64,000 nucleotides of DNA from Anaerolineales bacterium (lineage in GTDB: Bacteria > Chloroflexota > Anaerolineae > Anaerolineales > UBA4823): assembly GCA_003105035.1 (NCBI GenBank), contig PQAL01000011.1, positions 41,447 through 105,446 on the forward strand. Direction: 5' to 3'. The notes under the pieces are model-generated. The model had not been told where the DNA came from and searched no databases. It saw nothing but the letters and a program-made list of their open reading frames with translations. Numbering within the stretch: position 1 is the stretch's first letter; every line of letters starts with the position of its first letter. Below are positions 8,232 through 16,571 of this stretch, in pieces. The position numbers were made by a program, and so were the translations under genes.

Positions 8232-8882
8232 GTGCATTTCGAGAGCTTATATTTTGATCTGGATGATACCCTTTACCCGGCTAGCAGCGGCCTATGGGAT
8301 GCTATCCGCGGGCGAATGAATATTTACATGCAAAAATTCATCGATCGTCCCGTGGATGAGATCGCGAAAATACGCCAGCAATACCTTGAACAGTATGGCA
8401 CGACCTTACGAGGCCTGCAAGCGTACTATGAGGTAGATACAGAAGAGTACCTGGCTTTCGTCCATGATCTTCCTCTGGAAGAATTTATTAAGCCTGACCC
8501 CCAACTCCGCCAGTTAATCCTTAGCCTTCCACAAAAGAGATGGATATTCACTAATTCTGACCGTAACCATGCGAGCCGGGTGTTAAAAATCCTGGGTCTG
8601 GATGATTGTTTCGACGGAATCATCGATATCCTGGCGGTAGAATTTGCCTGCAAACCTGATAAGGCTGCTTACCAAAAAGCGTTACAAATAGGCAGAGATG
8701 ACGATCCTCAGCGGTGTGTGATTTTCGACGACTCGCTTCGCAATCTTGCTCCCGCTCGAGAGCTGGGGTTCTTTACCATCCTGGTGGGTAAAAATGGCTC
8801 AGATCCACAAGTCGACCGGGTGATACCTAGTTTACACGAGCTCACCCACCATCTGCCTGAATTATGGGAAAAGGCGAGATAA
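8232..8882 (+). CDS. HAD-superfamily hydrolase, pyrimidine 5'-nucleotidase-like
   Basis: A 216-residue phosphatase of the HAD fold, closest in layout to the SDT1/Phm8 pyrimidine 5'-nucleotidase group. Seen: nucleophile motif I FDLDDTLY (about residues 8-15), a small alpha-helical cap inserted after it, motif II IFTNSD, a conserved lysine in the ACKPDKAAY stretch and motif III/IV CVIFDDSLRNL. The GTG start has a TATAAT 7 nt upstream and no ribosome site. The CoA-transferase gene follows after 11 bp, so they likely form an operon. The substrate is inferred only from family resemblance. Confidence 0.85.
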   Translation: MHFESLYFDLDDTLYPASSGLWDAIRGRMNIYMQKFIDRPVDEIAKIRQQYLEQYGTTLRGLQAYYEVDTEEYLAFVHDLPLEEFIKPDPQLRQLILSLPQKRWIFTNSDRNHASRVLKILGLDDCFDGIIDILAVEFACKPDKAAYQKALQIGRDDDPQRCVIFDDSLRNLAPARELGFFTILVGKNGSDPQVDRVIPSLHELTHHLPELWEKAR

Positions 8883-8893
8883 CCGGAGTTAGC

Positions 8894-9700
8894 ATGAAAA
8901 GCAAGCTGATCACCATGGAAGAGGCAGCTTCAATCGTCCAGAGTGGGAATATGCTGGCGTTGGGCGGCATGACCCTATACCGCCGGCCGGTAGGATTTGC
9001 TCGCACTTTGATCACACGCTTTCAGGAAAGCGCTTCACCGGTAGATCTTACGCTGATGGCTTTTACAGCCGGCTACGAAAGTGACCTTCTGGTAGGCGCT
9101 GGCATGGTTAGCCATGTCCGTAGTTGTTATTTTGGCCTGGAGATCTTCGGTTTTGCCCCCATGTTCACCAACCGCGCAAGTCAAGGCTTGATCGAGGTCA
9201 TCGAAGAGACCGAGACAAGCCTATCTATGGGGTTGCGGGCACAGATGGCCTCGGTTGGGTTCATGCCAGGGCTTGGTTGGCTTGGCACCGACCTACCCCG
9301 CCTACGCCCGGACGTGCGCACCGTGATCGACCCATACAGCGGGGAAGAGATGATGGCTTTCCCGGCGATTAGCCCGGATGTGGCCGTGATCCATGCATTA
9401 ACGGCGGATCAAGATGGAAATGCCCTGATTGGCGATAACAAAGGCGTCGATATTGAGCTCAGCCTGGCGTCAAAAATAGTGATCATCACCGCAGAAGAAC
9501 TGGTAGCCGAGCTTGACAAGGCAGATATTGTTGCCCCGTGTGTTGATGCAGTCGTGTATGCTCCCAGAGGTGCTGCCCCCACTTCCTGCCACCCATTGTA
9601 TGGCCTGGATGCGAGCGCAATCCTGGATTATGCCGAGAACGTCAGCGACCAGGATTCATTTGACCGTTACTTATACCAGGCGGGGATTAAGAGCTCTTAA
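8894..9700 (+). CDS. CoA-transferase family I, alpha (GctA-like) subunit without a neighbouring beta subunit
   Basis: A 268-residue protein resembling the alpha subunit of glutaconate/3-oxoacid CoA-transferases, which move CoA between carboxylic acids. Seen: the N-terminal MEEAASIVQSGNMLALGG segment binding the CoA side, the DVAVIHALTADQDGNALIG region and a conserved GVDIEL stretch. Family I enzymes need a beta subunit or domain that carries the catalytic glutamate; none lies next door, and the following gene is an unrelated protease. ATG 8894 is chosen for its GGAG 6 nt upstream. It may pair with a distant beta subunit or have another role. Confidence 0.82.
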   Translation: MKSKLITMEEAASIVQSGNMLALGGMTLYRRPVGFARTLITRFQESASPVDLTLMAFTAGYESDLLVGAGMVSHVRSCYFGLEIFGFAPMFTNRASQGLIEVIEETETSLSMGLRAQMASVGFMPGLGWLGTDLPRLRPDVRTVIDPYSGEEMMAFPAISPDVAVIHALTADQDGNALIGDNKGVDIELSLASKIVIITAEELVAELDKADIVAPCVDAVVYAPRGAAPTSCHPLYGLDASAILDYAENVSDQDSFDRYLYQAGIKSS

Positions 9701-9763
9701 CCCAAATATGATAATCTTTATATATTAATTGTATAAACTTACTTTCTGAGCGTGGAGAAAATC

Positions 9764-10993
9764 ATGGAATCCAATCGTAATCTGAGTAAGATTCTTATTG
9801 GCTGTGGTGTAGCTTTCCTTCTAGTCATCTTCCTGGCGATTGGTCTGGTTGGTGGATATGCTGGTCATGACCTGCTGAATAATTTACCATTATTAGCAAA
9901 TGTAACTCAACCGCAGAACTCGACCACCACTCCCAATACAGATGAATTATTTATACCCTTCTGGGAAGCCTGGTCAATCGTTCACAACCAATTTATCGAC
10001 CAGCCTGTAGATGATGAAAAGATGATGCAGGGTGCCATTCGAGGCATGATGGACTCCTTGGGTGATCCTCATTCCGGTTATATGGATCCCGTGGAATATA
10101 GTGATGCCCAGGCTCCCCTGGAAGGTTACTCAGGCATAGGCGCCTGGGTGAACACCGAAGGAGAATACCTGACGATTACTGAGCCCATCAAAGACTCTCC
10201 CGCTGAAGCTGCTGGTCTGAAGAGCGGTGACCAGATCATCGCCATTGATGGTGTAGATATGACCGGGACGTTGGCTGAGTTGGCTAGGCAGAAAGTACTT
10301 GGGCCAGCAGGTACACAGGTGCTTCTCACCATCCGCCGCGAAGGTGTGGAAGAGCCATTCGATATCCCTATCACCCGCGCCCAGATTACGATTCCCAGTA
10401 CTGAATACAAGATGCTGGAAAATAACATTGCCTATGTTCGCTTGAATGCCTTCAGTAGCACCACAGGAGATGAGCTGCGTTCAGCCTTACAGGACCTGAT
10501 GGCTCATAACCCGCAAAGCCTGATCCTCGACTTGCGTTATAACGGAGGTGGCTACCTCGATGAGGCAATCCAGGTCGGCTCAGAATTCCTGGCGGATGGG
10601 GTTGTGGCCTATGAAGAATTCGGTGATGGCACGCGCAATACATTTACTGCCAGTGGCGATGGGATCGCTACGAAAATCCCGATGCTCGTCTTAGTGAATG
10701 AGTGGTCTGCTTCAGCTTCTGAAGTAGTTGCAGGAGCATTACAAGACCGGGGACGGGCTCAGTTAGTGGGCGTCACCACCTTTGGGAAAGGAACTGCACA
10801 GAATTGGATTGCTTTATCGGACAACGAGGGTGCCGTCCGGGTAACCATGGCGCGCTGGCTAACGCCTAACATGCGCAATGTGAGCGGTACCGGGTTGACA
10901 CCGGATGTGGAAGTGAGTATTCCGGATACCGATGCACAGGCAGGTGTGGATACACAACTGAATAAAGCCATAGAGATCTTATCTCAACCTTAG
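9764..10993 (+). CDS. C-terminal processing protease, S41 family (CtpA/Prc-like)
   Basis: A secreted, membrane-anchored serine protease of 409 residues that would trim the C termini of envelope proteins. Seen: one N-terminal membrane segment (about 10-32), a helical S41 N region, a PDZ domain (about 115-195, SGIGAWV and GLKSGDQIIAIDG), and the catalytic core with LDLRYNGGG, Ser317 (SASASE) and Lys342 (FGKGT), 25 residues apart as in CtpB. ATG 9764 is preferred over the GTG at 9752 because GGAG lies 7 nt before it. It has its own upstream gap and is followed by a second membrane peptidase. Confidence 0.93.
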   Translation: MESNRNLSKILIGCGVAFLLVIFLAIGLVGGYAGHDLLNNLPLLANVTQPQNSTTTPNTDELFIPFWEAWSIVHNQFIDQPVDDEKMMQGAIRGMMDSLGDPHSGYMDPVEYSDAQAPLEGYSGIGAWVNTEGEYLTITEPIKDSPAEAAGLKSGDQIIAIDGVDMTGTLAELARQKVLGPAGTQVLLTIRREGVEEPFDIPITRAQITIPSTEYKMLENNIAYVRLNAFSSTTGDELRSALQDLMAHNPQSLILDLRYNGGGYLDEAIQVGSEFLADGVVAYEEFGDGTRNTFTASGDGIATKIPMLVLVNEWSASASEVVAGALQDRGRAQLVGVTTFGKGTAQNWIALSDNEGAVRVTMARWLTPNMRNVSGTGLTPDVEVSIPDTDAQAGVDTQLNKAIEILSQP

Positions 10994-11057
10994 TACATGC
11001 AACTTAATGGTATGTTTTACATTTAATAGTAAGGATTGAGTTTACAGGAGGTACATT

Positions 11058-11753
11058 ATGTTTTTATTGGATCCAACATATTTGCTGTTTATGCTCCCAG
11101 CATTTATATTAATGATCATTGCACAAAGTTATGTGAGCGGTGCATACAAAAAATGGAGCAAGGTGCCGGCTCAAAGCCGATTTACAGGTGCCCAGGCTGC
11201 CGAACGACTGATTACATATGGCGGTCTGGATGTCTCGGTTGACGGTGTGCGTGGGAAGTTAACTGATAATTATGACCCACGTGTGAAGACGCTGCATCTC
11301 TCTGAAGGCGTTTACAACAGCTCATCAGTCGCTTCGCTGGCAATCGCTGCCCATGAGCTTGGGCATGCCATGCAGGACCGGGATGGCTACTTCCCGCTAC
11401 GATTACGGGCGGCCCTGGTCCCTGCGGTAAACATTGGCTCCTATTTAGGATGGATCCTCATCCTCATTGGCATGCTCTTGCGGCAGACGCAGCTTGCCTG
11501 GCTGGGTGTGATTGTCTTTTCGGGTGGAGCAATCTTCGCCCTGGCAACTTTACCGGTAGAGCTTAATGCCTCCTCACGGGCAAAAGCACTGCTAACCAAT
11601 ACGGGGATGATCATTGGAGAGAATGAGCAGCGTGGGGTTAACAGTGTTCTAAATGCTGCAGCCCTGACCTATGTCGCTGGTCTCGTAACCGCAGTTTTAC
11701 AGCTGTTGTATTTCGTAACTATGGTTGGTGGGGCAGGTGGACGAAGACGCTAG
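11058..11753 (+). CDS. YugP-type zinc membrane metallopeptidase
   Basis: A 231-residue integral membrane protein of the YugP/DUF2265 neutral zinc metallopeptidase family. Seen: an N-terminal hydrophobic segment (about 5-24), the zinc motif HELGH (99-103) in AIAAHELGHAMQD, and further membrane spans near 130-180 and at the C terminus, with the third-ligand region LPVELNASSRA. It probably cleaves or controls quality of membrane proteins, but no substrate is established. The start follows a full AGGAGGT ribosome site. The neighbouring CtpA-like protease is on the same strand. Confidence 0.88.
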   Translation: MFLLDPTYLLFMLPAFILMIIAQSYVSGAYKKWSKVPAQSRFTGAQAAERLITYGGLDVSVDGVRGKLTDNYDPRVKTLHLSEGVYNSSSVASLAIAAHELGHAMQDRDGYFPLRLRAALVPAVNIGSYLGWILILIGMLLRQTQLAWLGVIVFSGGAIFALATLPVELNASSRAKALLTNTGMIIGENEQRGVNSVLNAAALTYVAGLVTAVLQLLYFVTMVGGAGGRRR

Positions 11754-11812
11754 GACAGATCTACCATTTTCCTTCGCGGTGGTGGACAGCAAATAACCGC
11801 CGCGAAGGTTGG

Positions 11813-11818
11813 TATAAT
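11813..11818 (+). promoter_or_regulatory. -10 box TATAAT placed for a leaderless transcript
   Basis: TATAAT ends 7 nt before the ATG at 11826, with CCATCCT between and no ribosome-binding sequence. The inverted pair CTTCGCGG (11772-11779) / CCGCGAAG (11799-... approx.) just upstream could be the terminator of the YugP gene or an operator. Confidence 0.6.
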
Positions 11819-11825
11819 CCATCCT

Positions 11826-12860
11826 ATGCGGAAATTTATCTTCGCAATCATCATATTTCTTGGGTTTATCTTCATTATTGGTCGACTCACAGAAATACAA
11901 TCAATCGTAGAAACCTTACAAAGGGGAAATATTTGGTTTATATTTTTAGCCCTCGTCATTGAATTCCTTTGGACGCTTAATTGTGGCTTGTCATTCCGTT
12001 CCATCTACCGCGGAATGGGAATTGAAGAGCGCGTTGGGACGTTATCCCTTATCGTTTCCGCCGCAAATTTTGTGAATGTTATCGCCCCCTCAGGAGGGGT
12101 GAGTGGCATGGCAATTTTCGTCAGTGAAGCCCGCCGCCGAAATTACTCTGCTGCCCGAGCGGCTGCAGCAGGTGTGCTTTACTTATTATTCGATTACCTG
12201 GGATTGATCGCCATTCTGGCGGTTGGGCTGGTAATCTTGATCAGGCGAAATGACTTATCTTTAGTGGTGATCCTGGCTTCCGCTGCCCTTGTTGCACTGG
12301 CAATGTTGTTTACATATTTAATCAACCTTGGCATGCAGTCCGCAGTTTCCTTCGGTAATGCCCTGGCCAAGTTATCCAGGTTGGTTAACCGCATCCTGCG
12401 TCCTTTTATCCACCGCGATTATCTCTCTGAAGCGAAAGCCCATGAGTTCGCCCATGATGCTGCCGAGGGATTAATCTTGATCCGCAACAAACCGCGCAAC
12501 ATCCTTGCACCTTTGCTGTTTGCCGTAACGAACAAGATTGCCCAGATACTTATCCTGATATTGGTTTTCCTGGCATTTAAAATCCCAATCTCAATTGGGA
12601 CGGTTATCGCCTGTTTCAGCATTGGCACGTTATTCGTGATCATTTCACCTACTCCTGCCGGAATCGGTGTGGTCGAAGGTGCACTAACTTTAGCTCTTAC
12701 TTCTATGTATATCTCACTCGAGGATGCTGCAGTCATCACCCTCAGCTATCGCGGGATTACCTTCTGGATACCCATGGTTGTTGGTGCAATATCTCTACGA
12801 GTGCTGGAAAAGGTGGGAATTGAACCAAATTCCACGAATCATGTCCAATCAGATGTTTGA
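11826..12860 (+). CDS. UPF0104 / lysylphosphatidylglycerol-synthase-like transmembrane protein
   Basis: A 344-residue polytopic membrane protein with about eight spans, of the UPF0104 (YbhN, AglD, MprF flippase-domain) group. Seen: alternating long hydrophobic segments, the conserved NFVNVIAPSGGVSGMAIF stretch and the late ISPTPAGIGVVEG motif typical of the family. MprF N-terminal domains flip charged lipids; this protein has no synthase domain, so a lipid or polyprenol transport role is inference. The ATG is leaderless by position (TATAAT 7 nt upstream). It ends just before the rpmH promoter. Confidence 0.85.
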   Translation: MRKFIFAIIIFLGFIFIIGRLTEIQSIVETLQRGNIWFIFLALVIEFLWTLNCGLSFRSIYRGMGIEERVGTLSLIVSAANFVNVIAPSGGVSGMAIFVSEARRRNYSAARAAAAGVLYLLFDYLGLIAILAVGLVILIRRNDLSLVVILASAALVALAMLFTYLINLGMQSAVSFGNALAKLSRLVNRILRPFIHRDYLSEAKAHEFAHDAAEGLILIRNKPRNILAPLLFAVTNKIAQILILILVFLAFKIPISIGTVIACFSIGTLFVIISPTPAGIGVVEGALTLALTSMYISLEDAAVITLSYRGITFWIPMVVGAISLRVLEKVGIEPNSTNHVQSDV

Positions 12861-12885
12861 CCAAACCTTCTCCATCGTGTATAAT
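12857..12885 (+). promoter_or_regulatory. Promoter of the rpmH operon (TTGACC-17-TATAAT)
   Basis: TTGACC at 12857-12862, a 17-nt spacer and consensus TATAAT at 12880-12885; the -35 box overlaps the stop of the preceding gene. The predicted leader is about 48 nt to the rpmH ATG. Confidence 0.75.
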
Positions 12886-12939
12886 CGGAATTCGTCTTAG
12901 AGACCAGAACATTTATACAAAGGATTTAGGTAATTCAGA

Positions 12940-13116
12940 ATGCCAAAGCGAACTTATCAACCCAAAATTCGGCGCCGTGTGCGTGTGCATGGATTTCGAA
13001 AGCGAATGTCGACCGCTGATGGTAGGAAAGTATTAAAAGCTCGCCGGCTGAAAGGCCGCTACCGTCTTACTGTCAGCATGAATAATCACGTCAAGAAGAT
13101 CAACTGGCGTGGGTGA
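12940..13116 (+). CDS. rpmH: Ribosomal protein bL34
   Basis: A 58-residue, very basic protein starting [19 protein letters not shown] and containing [19 protein letters not shown], the diagnostic bL34 pattern, with a C-terminal tail about ten residues longer than the common 44-47-residue form ([11 protein letters not shown]). It is part of the large ribosomal subunit near the exit tunnel. Its TGA overlaps the GTG start of rnpA (GTGA), the usual tight coupling in this cluster. Confidence 0.97.
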   Translation: MPKRTYQPKIRRRVRVHGFRKRMSTADGRKVLKARRLKGRYRLTVSMNNHVKKINWRG

Positions 13117-13475
13117 AACGCAATTTCCGACTGACACGATCAACCGATTTCAAGCGGGTGAGGCGTTTTGGAAAGTCTTATGCCCACCCGTTTATTGTGT
13201 TGGTTGCTCTGCCAGCGGAAGGAGAACGAACATTAATCGGTGTGAGCGCGGGCCGTTCCGTGGGAAGTGCAGTGGATAGAAACAGAGCTAAAAGGTTGAT
13301 TCGTGAAGCAATCCGCCCATTCTTGCCCGCCCTGCAGCCCGGTTGGAACATCCTGTTGCTCGCCCGAAAACCTATCCTTCAAGCACAATTTACGGAGATC
13401 CAAAGTAGCTTACAAACACTCCTCACCCGAGGGCAAATCTTGAATGGCAACAACGAACGACCAGCCACTGCATGA
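13113..13475 (+). CDS. rnpA: Ribonuclease P protein component
   Basis: RnpA is the protein partner of the RNase P ribozyme and helps it bind the 5' leaders of pre-tRNAs. This 120-residue protein has the N-terminal [18 protein letters not shown] segment and the RNR signature in [18 protein letters not shown]. It begins with a GTG overlapping the rpmH stop and overlaps yidD by 32 bp at its end. The RNA component rnpB is not in the window. Confidence 0.95.
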   Translation: MKRNFRLTRSTDFKRVRRFGKSYAHPFIVLVALPAEGERTLIGVSAGRSVGSAVDRNRAKRLIREAIRPFLPALQPGWNILLLARKPILQAQFTEIQSSLQTLLTRGQILNGNNERPATA

Positions 13476-13746
13476 GCATACAAGCACACCGGAACCTCGC
13501 TTGCGTGATCTGCCTGTAACCATTTGGAACCTGCCACGTATACCATTATTGGCACTCATTCGCTTGTATCAGATGACTCTTTCACGCACATTACCGGAAG
13601 GCACCTGCCGCTTTTATCCCACCTGTTCACATTATGGCTACCAGGCGATCTATAAGTATGGGGCCATCAAAGGCAGCTTAATGGCCACCTGGCGGGTGAT
13701 CAGGTGTAACCCATTTAATCCGGGTGGCTTTGATCCAGTACCTTAG
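13444..13746 (+). CDS. yidD: YidD membrane protein insertion efficiency factor
   Basis: A 100-residue member of the YidD family (haemolytic domain), a peripheral inner-membrane protein that helps YidC insert proteins. Seen: [32 protein letters not shown], with the conserved CRFYPTCS cysteines, and the [14 protein letters not shown] ending. The N-terminal 30 residues are longer than usual and lie inside the rnpA overlap; a later start is possible. The normal neighbour yidC is separated from it here by a lipoprotein gene. Confidence 0.93.
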   Translation: MATTNDQPLHEHTSTPEPRLRDLPVTIWNLPRIPLLALIRLYQMTLSRTLPEGTCRFYPTCSHYGYQAIYKYGAIKGSLMATWRVIRCNPFNPGGFDPVP

Positions 13747-13758
13747 AAAAGATAAACG

Positions 13759-14853
13759 ATGAAATCAAAAAAAATCCTACTCATCAGTACTTTTTTTCTT
13801 CTCACCATTCTTCTTTCAGCTTGTAGTGCAGGTGTAACTGCCTCCACCAGCTGGCATGGCGTATCCACGGATGCTAACCTGGCTTATCTAGCCGCTGGAA
13901 CCCAGGTCTATGGCGTTGACCTCAACACAGGTGCCCAGAAATGGAAATTCCCTGCTGATAAGCCGAACGTAAAGGGATTTTACGGCACACCAGTACTGAC
14001 TGCGGATGGTCAGTTGTTACTGGTCCCCGGATATGATGGCTACCTGTATTATGTGAATCCCGCGACTGGCGCGGAGATAACGAAATTTTCGGGCTCAGCC
14101 TACAAGCTGATCGCCAGCCCGTTGATAATCGACAATATGATCTACCAGCCATCCACCGATGGCACAGTCTATGGTCTCGATTTTCAAGGAAATGAAGTGA
14201 AGTCTTATCAAACTTCCGGCCAGCCCCTATGGGCACAGCCCGCCACATCCACGGATTGCGGTTGTATTTATATCTCTTCCATGGATCATAGCGTTTACTC
14301 CTTTGATATAAGTACGGGTAGCCAGCTTTGGAAAACCCAGGATCTTGCGGGTTCAGTAGTTGGGAAGCCAGCAGTTGGAGCTGATGGTACATTATATGTT
14401 GGTACTTTTGGCAGCGAGCTGGTTGCACTGGATGGCACCAACGGGTCGGTCAAATGGCGCTTCGGCACAGAAGATTGGGTATGGGCTGGACCAGCTTTGG
14501 ACAATGACATCCTTTATTTCGGCGACCTGAAAGGTTACCTGTATGCCGTGAATGCTGCTGATGGCACCCAGGTATGGCGTATCCAACCGAACAATACCAT
14601 CGTTGATACTCCACTCATATCGGGCGAAAATCTCTACCTGACCACGAAATCAGATACGATGTATACCATCAGCACTGCAGGTCAGATCGTGAACTCAACT
14701 GTTGTCGGTGGTGACTTTATATACTCCTCGCCTGTGATTGCTGGTGATAAAATCCTGGTCACACCCCTCAATTATGATAAGAACCTGCTGGTAGCTCTGA
14801 GCCTTGAAACTCCCAATGCTGCCCAAAAATGGCTTTTTGTTCCGGCCAAATAG
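13759..14853 (+). CDS. Lipoprotein with PQQ-type beta-propeller repeats (BamB-like fold)
   Basis: A 364-residue surface lipoprotein: signal peptide 1-21 with lipobox LSAC, lipidated Cys22, then seven or so repeats of the PQQ-propeller pattern, each with a G-x-x-x-W-[KR] element (TGAQKWKF, TGSQLWKT, NGSVKWRF, DGTQVWRI). BamB has this fold in outer-membrane assembly, but nothing here suggests an outer membrane; an extracytoplasmic scaffold or chaperone role is inference. The gene sits 12 bp after yidD and 33 bp before yidC, so it is part of the membrane-insertion operon, a place where such a gene is not expected. Confidence 0.88.
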   Translation: MKSKKILLISTFFLLTILLSACSAGVTASTSWHGVSTDANLAYLAAGTQVYGVDLNTGAQKWKFPADKPNVKGFYGTPVLTADGQLLLVPGYDGYLYYVNPATGAEITKFSGSAYKLIASPLIIDNMIYQPSTDGTVYGLDFQGNEVKSYQTSGQPLWAQPATSTDCGCIYISSMDHSVYSFDISTGSQLWKTQDLAGSVVGKPAVGADGTLYVGTFGSELVALDGTNGSVKWRFGTEDWVWAGPALDNDILYFGDLKGYLYAVNAADGTQVWRIQPNNTIVDTPLISGENLYLTTKSDTMYTISTAGQIVNSTVVGGDFIYSSPVIAGDKILVTPLNYDKNLLVALSLETPNAAQKWLFVPAK

Positions 14854-14886
14854 TGATAGAAACCAATCACGGAGATTATCCATAGA

Positions 14887-15690
14887 ATGAACGAAATATG
14901 GAACACCATAATTCTTACCCCCATGGTCAACGTGTTGATCTGGATTTACAACATCCTTTTTCACAATTTTGGCCTGGCAGTTATCCTGTTTACTGTTTTA
15001 ATCCGCCTGATCACCTATCCTTTGACTGCCCAGCAGATGAAGAGCCAGGCGAAAATGCAGGAATTAAACGCTTCCAACAAGATGAAAGATATCCAGAAAA
15101 AGTACAAGGATGACAAGCAGAAACAACAGGAAGCAACCATGGCGCTGTACAAAGAAATGGGTATCAACCCACTGGGTGGTTGTTTACCTCTTCTGATCCA
15201 ATTTCCAATCATGATCGGACTTTACCAGTCCATCTCCCTGGCTCTGGCTCAGGCTCCCATCCAGCTGCTCAATCTCAAACAGAGCATTGCAGCATTCCTC
15301 CCAGCAGCTGCACTGATCCCACTAAATTCCCAGTTTTTATGGCTTGACCTGGCATTACCTGAATCGCAAACCCCGATTTTCGGTTTTCTCATCCCAGGCA
15401 TTAATATTGGCATCCCGATTTTGACAATCATCGTGGTTGTAACGACCTGGCTGCAATCAAAAATAATGACGCCTGCATCTACCAATCCGAATGACCAGAG
15501 TTCAGCCATGGCGAGGCAGATGAACCTGTTCATGCCGCTGATGATGGGCTGGATCTCGTGGACACTTTCCTCCGGGCTGGCTCTTTATTTTATTGTGAGC
15601 AACCTGCTGGGGATTGCCCAATATGCTTTTCTTGGCAAGGTTAATTGGGCCAACCTGCTTCCAAGAGCTAAACCCGCCAAGGCGAAGTAA
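14887..15690 (+). CDS. yidC: Membrane protein insertase YidC/Oxa1
   Basis: YidC inserts membrane proteins alone or with Sec. This 267-residue protein is the short Gram-positive-type form: no large periplasmic P1 domain, five spans, and the conserved core from AVILFTVLIRLITYPLTAQQM through the charged cytoplasmic hairpin (KMQELNASNKMKDIQKKYKDD) to MGINPLGGCLPLLIQFPIMI. Arg in the VLIRLI segment is at the hydrophilic-groove position. Unlike many short YidC proteins it has no lipobox. It lies between the propeller lipoprotein and jag. Confidence 0.95.
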   Translation: MNEIWNTIILTPMVNVLIWIYNILFHNFGLAVILFTVLIRLITYPLTAQQMKSQAKMQELNASNKMKDIQKKYKDDKQKQQEATMALYKEMGINPLGGCLPLLIQFPIMIGLYQSISLALAQAPIQLLNLKQSIAAFLPAAALIPLNSQFLWLDLALPESQTPIFGFLIPGINIGIPILTIIVVVTTWLQSKIMTPASTNPNDQSSAMARQMNLFMPLMMGWISWTLSSGLALYFIVSNLLGIAQYAFLGKVNWANLLPRAKPAKAK

Positions 15691-15726
15691 AGAGTATCAT
15701 AGGGGATACAACCAAAGAAAAATACT

Positions 15727-16503
15727 ATGAATTCACAACGAACGACAATCGAAATTATCGCTCCGACGATTAATGAAGCGATCGAAAAAGGATTAGCCGA
15801 CCTGGAATTAACCCGGGAGGACGTGGAGATCGAAATCCTGGATGAAGGCAGCCGAGGCATATTCGGACTTGGCGCTCATCAGGCGCGTGTACGCCTGGCT
15901 GTTAAGCAAGGGTCAGATCAGCAGAGCGATGAGCTGCTCAAGAATGTTCAGGTGGAATCTTCCTATCCTGTATCTGCTGAGCAAGAACCATTACCTGCCC
16001 CCGTACGCATCCCACCTGCCAATGCCAAGGAAGAGATTCCCCTGCACGTGGCACAGGAAACGGTCAGTGAGCTGTTAATCAAGATGCACATTCAGGCTGA
16101 AGTCAAGGCATCTTATGGTGAAGTAGATGAAGACCATGATTCCCGCCCGATCCTGGTGGATATCACTGGAAAAGACTTAAGCATCCTGATCGGGAAACGC
16201 TCCGAAACCTTGAATGCGCTGCAGTACATCTCCAGGCTGATCGTGAGCAAAGAGCTTGGTGAAAACATCACGCTGATCATCGATGTGGAAGGTTACCGAA
16301 CACGCCGGGAGCGCCAGCTGCGCCAATTAGCACACCGTATGGCGGAGCAGGCGGTAAAGACCGGGCGCAAACAAGTATTGGAACCCATGCCTGCCAATGA
16401 ACGACGCATTATCCACATGGAGTTGCGGGAAGATGCCCAGGTGACCACCGAAAGTTTTGGGGAAGAACCACATCGCAAGGTGACCATCATACCCAAAGCA
16501 TAA
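15727..16503 (+). CDS. jag: RNA-binding protein Jag/KhpB
   Basis: A 258-residue protein with Jag-N domain (about 1-55, ENTIEIIAPT-like start and GLGAHQARVRL), a linker (about 60-115), a KH domain (ILIGKRSETLNALQYISRL, about 155-175) and a C-terminal R3H domain with the R-x3-H motif (RRIIHMELR). KhpB proteins bind RNA and affect cell elongation and division in Gram-positive bacteria. It is the last gene of the rpmH operon and is followed by a good terminator at 16517. Confidence 0.94.
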   Translation: MNSQRTTIEIIAPTINEAIEKGLADLELTREDVEIEILDEGSRGIFGLGAHQARVRLAVKQGSDQQSDELLKNVQVESSYPVSAEQEPLPAPVRIPPANAKEEIPLHVAQETVSELLIKMHIQAEVKASYGEVDEDHDSRPILVDITGKDLSILIGKRSETLNALQYISRLIVSKELGENITLIIDVEGYRTRRERQLRQLAHRMAEQAVKTGRKQVLEPMPANERRIIHMELREDAQVTTESFGEEPHRKVTIIPKA

Positions 16504-16516
16504 TTTTCAACACCCT

Positions 16517-16551
16517 GGATGCTGTCCGACCCCTCGAACGGCATCCTTTTT
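16517..16551 (+). terminator. Rho-independent terminator of the rpmH-jag operon
   Basis: GGATGCTGT (16517-16525) pairs with ACGGCATCC (16538-16546; one G-T pair), with a 12-nt loop, followed directly by TTTTT. It lies 14 bp after the jag stop. Confidence 0.85.
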
Positions 16552-16559
16552 ATTTCAGG

Positions 16560-16565
16560 TATAAT
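16560..16565 (+). promoter_or_regulatory. -10 box TATAAT placed for a leaderless transcript
   Basis: Consensus TATAAT ends 6 nt before the ATG at 16572, only a few bases after the terminator's T-run. With TCAGCC as spacer there is no room for a ribosome site. Confidence 0.65.
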
Positions 16566-16571
16566 TCAGCC

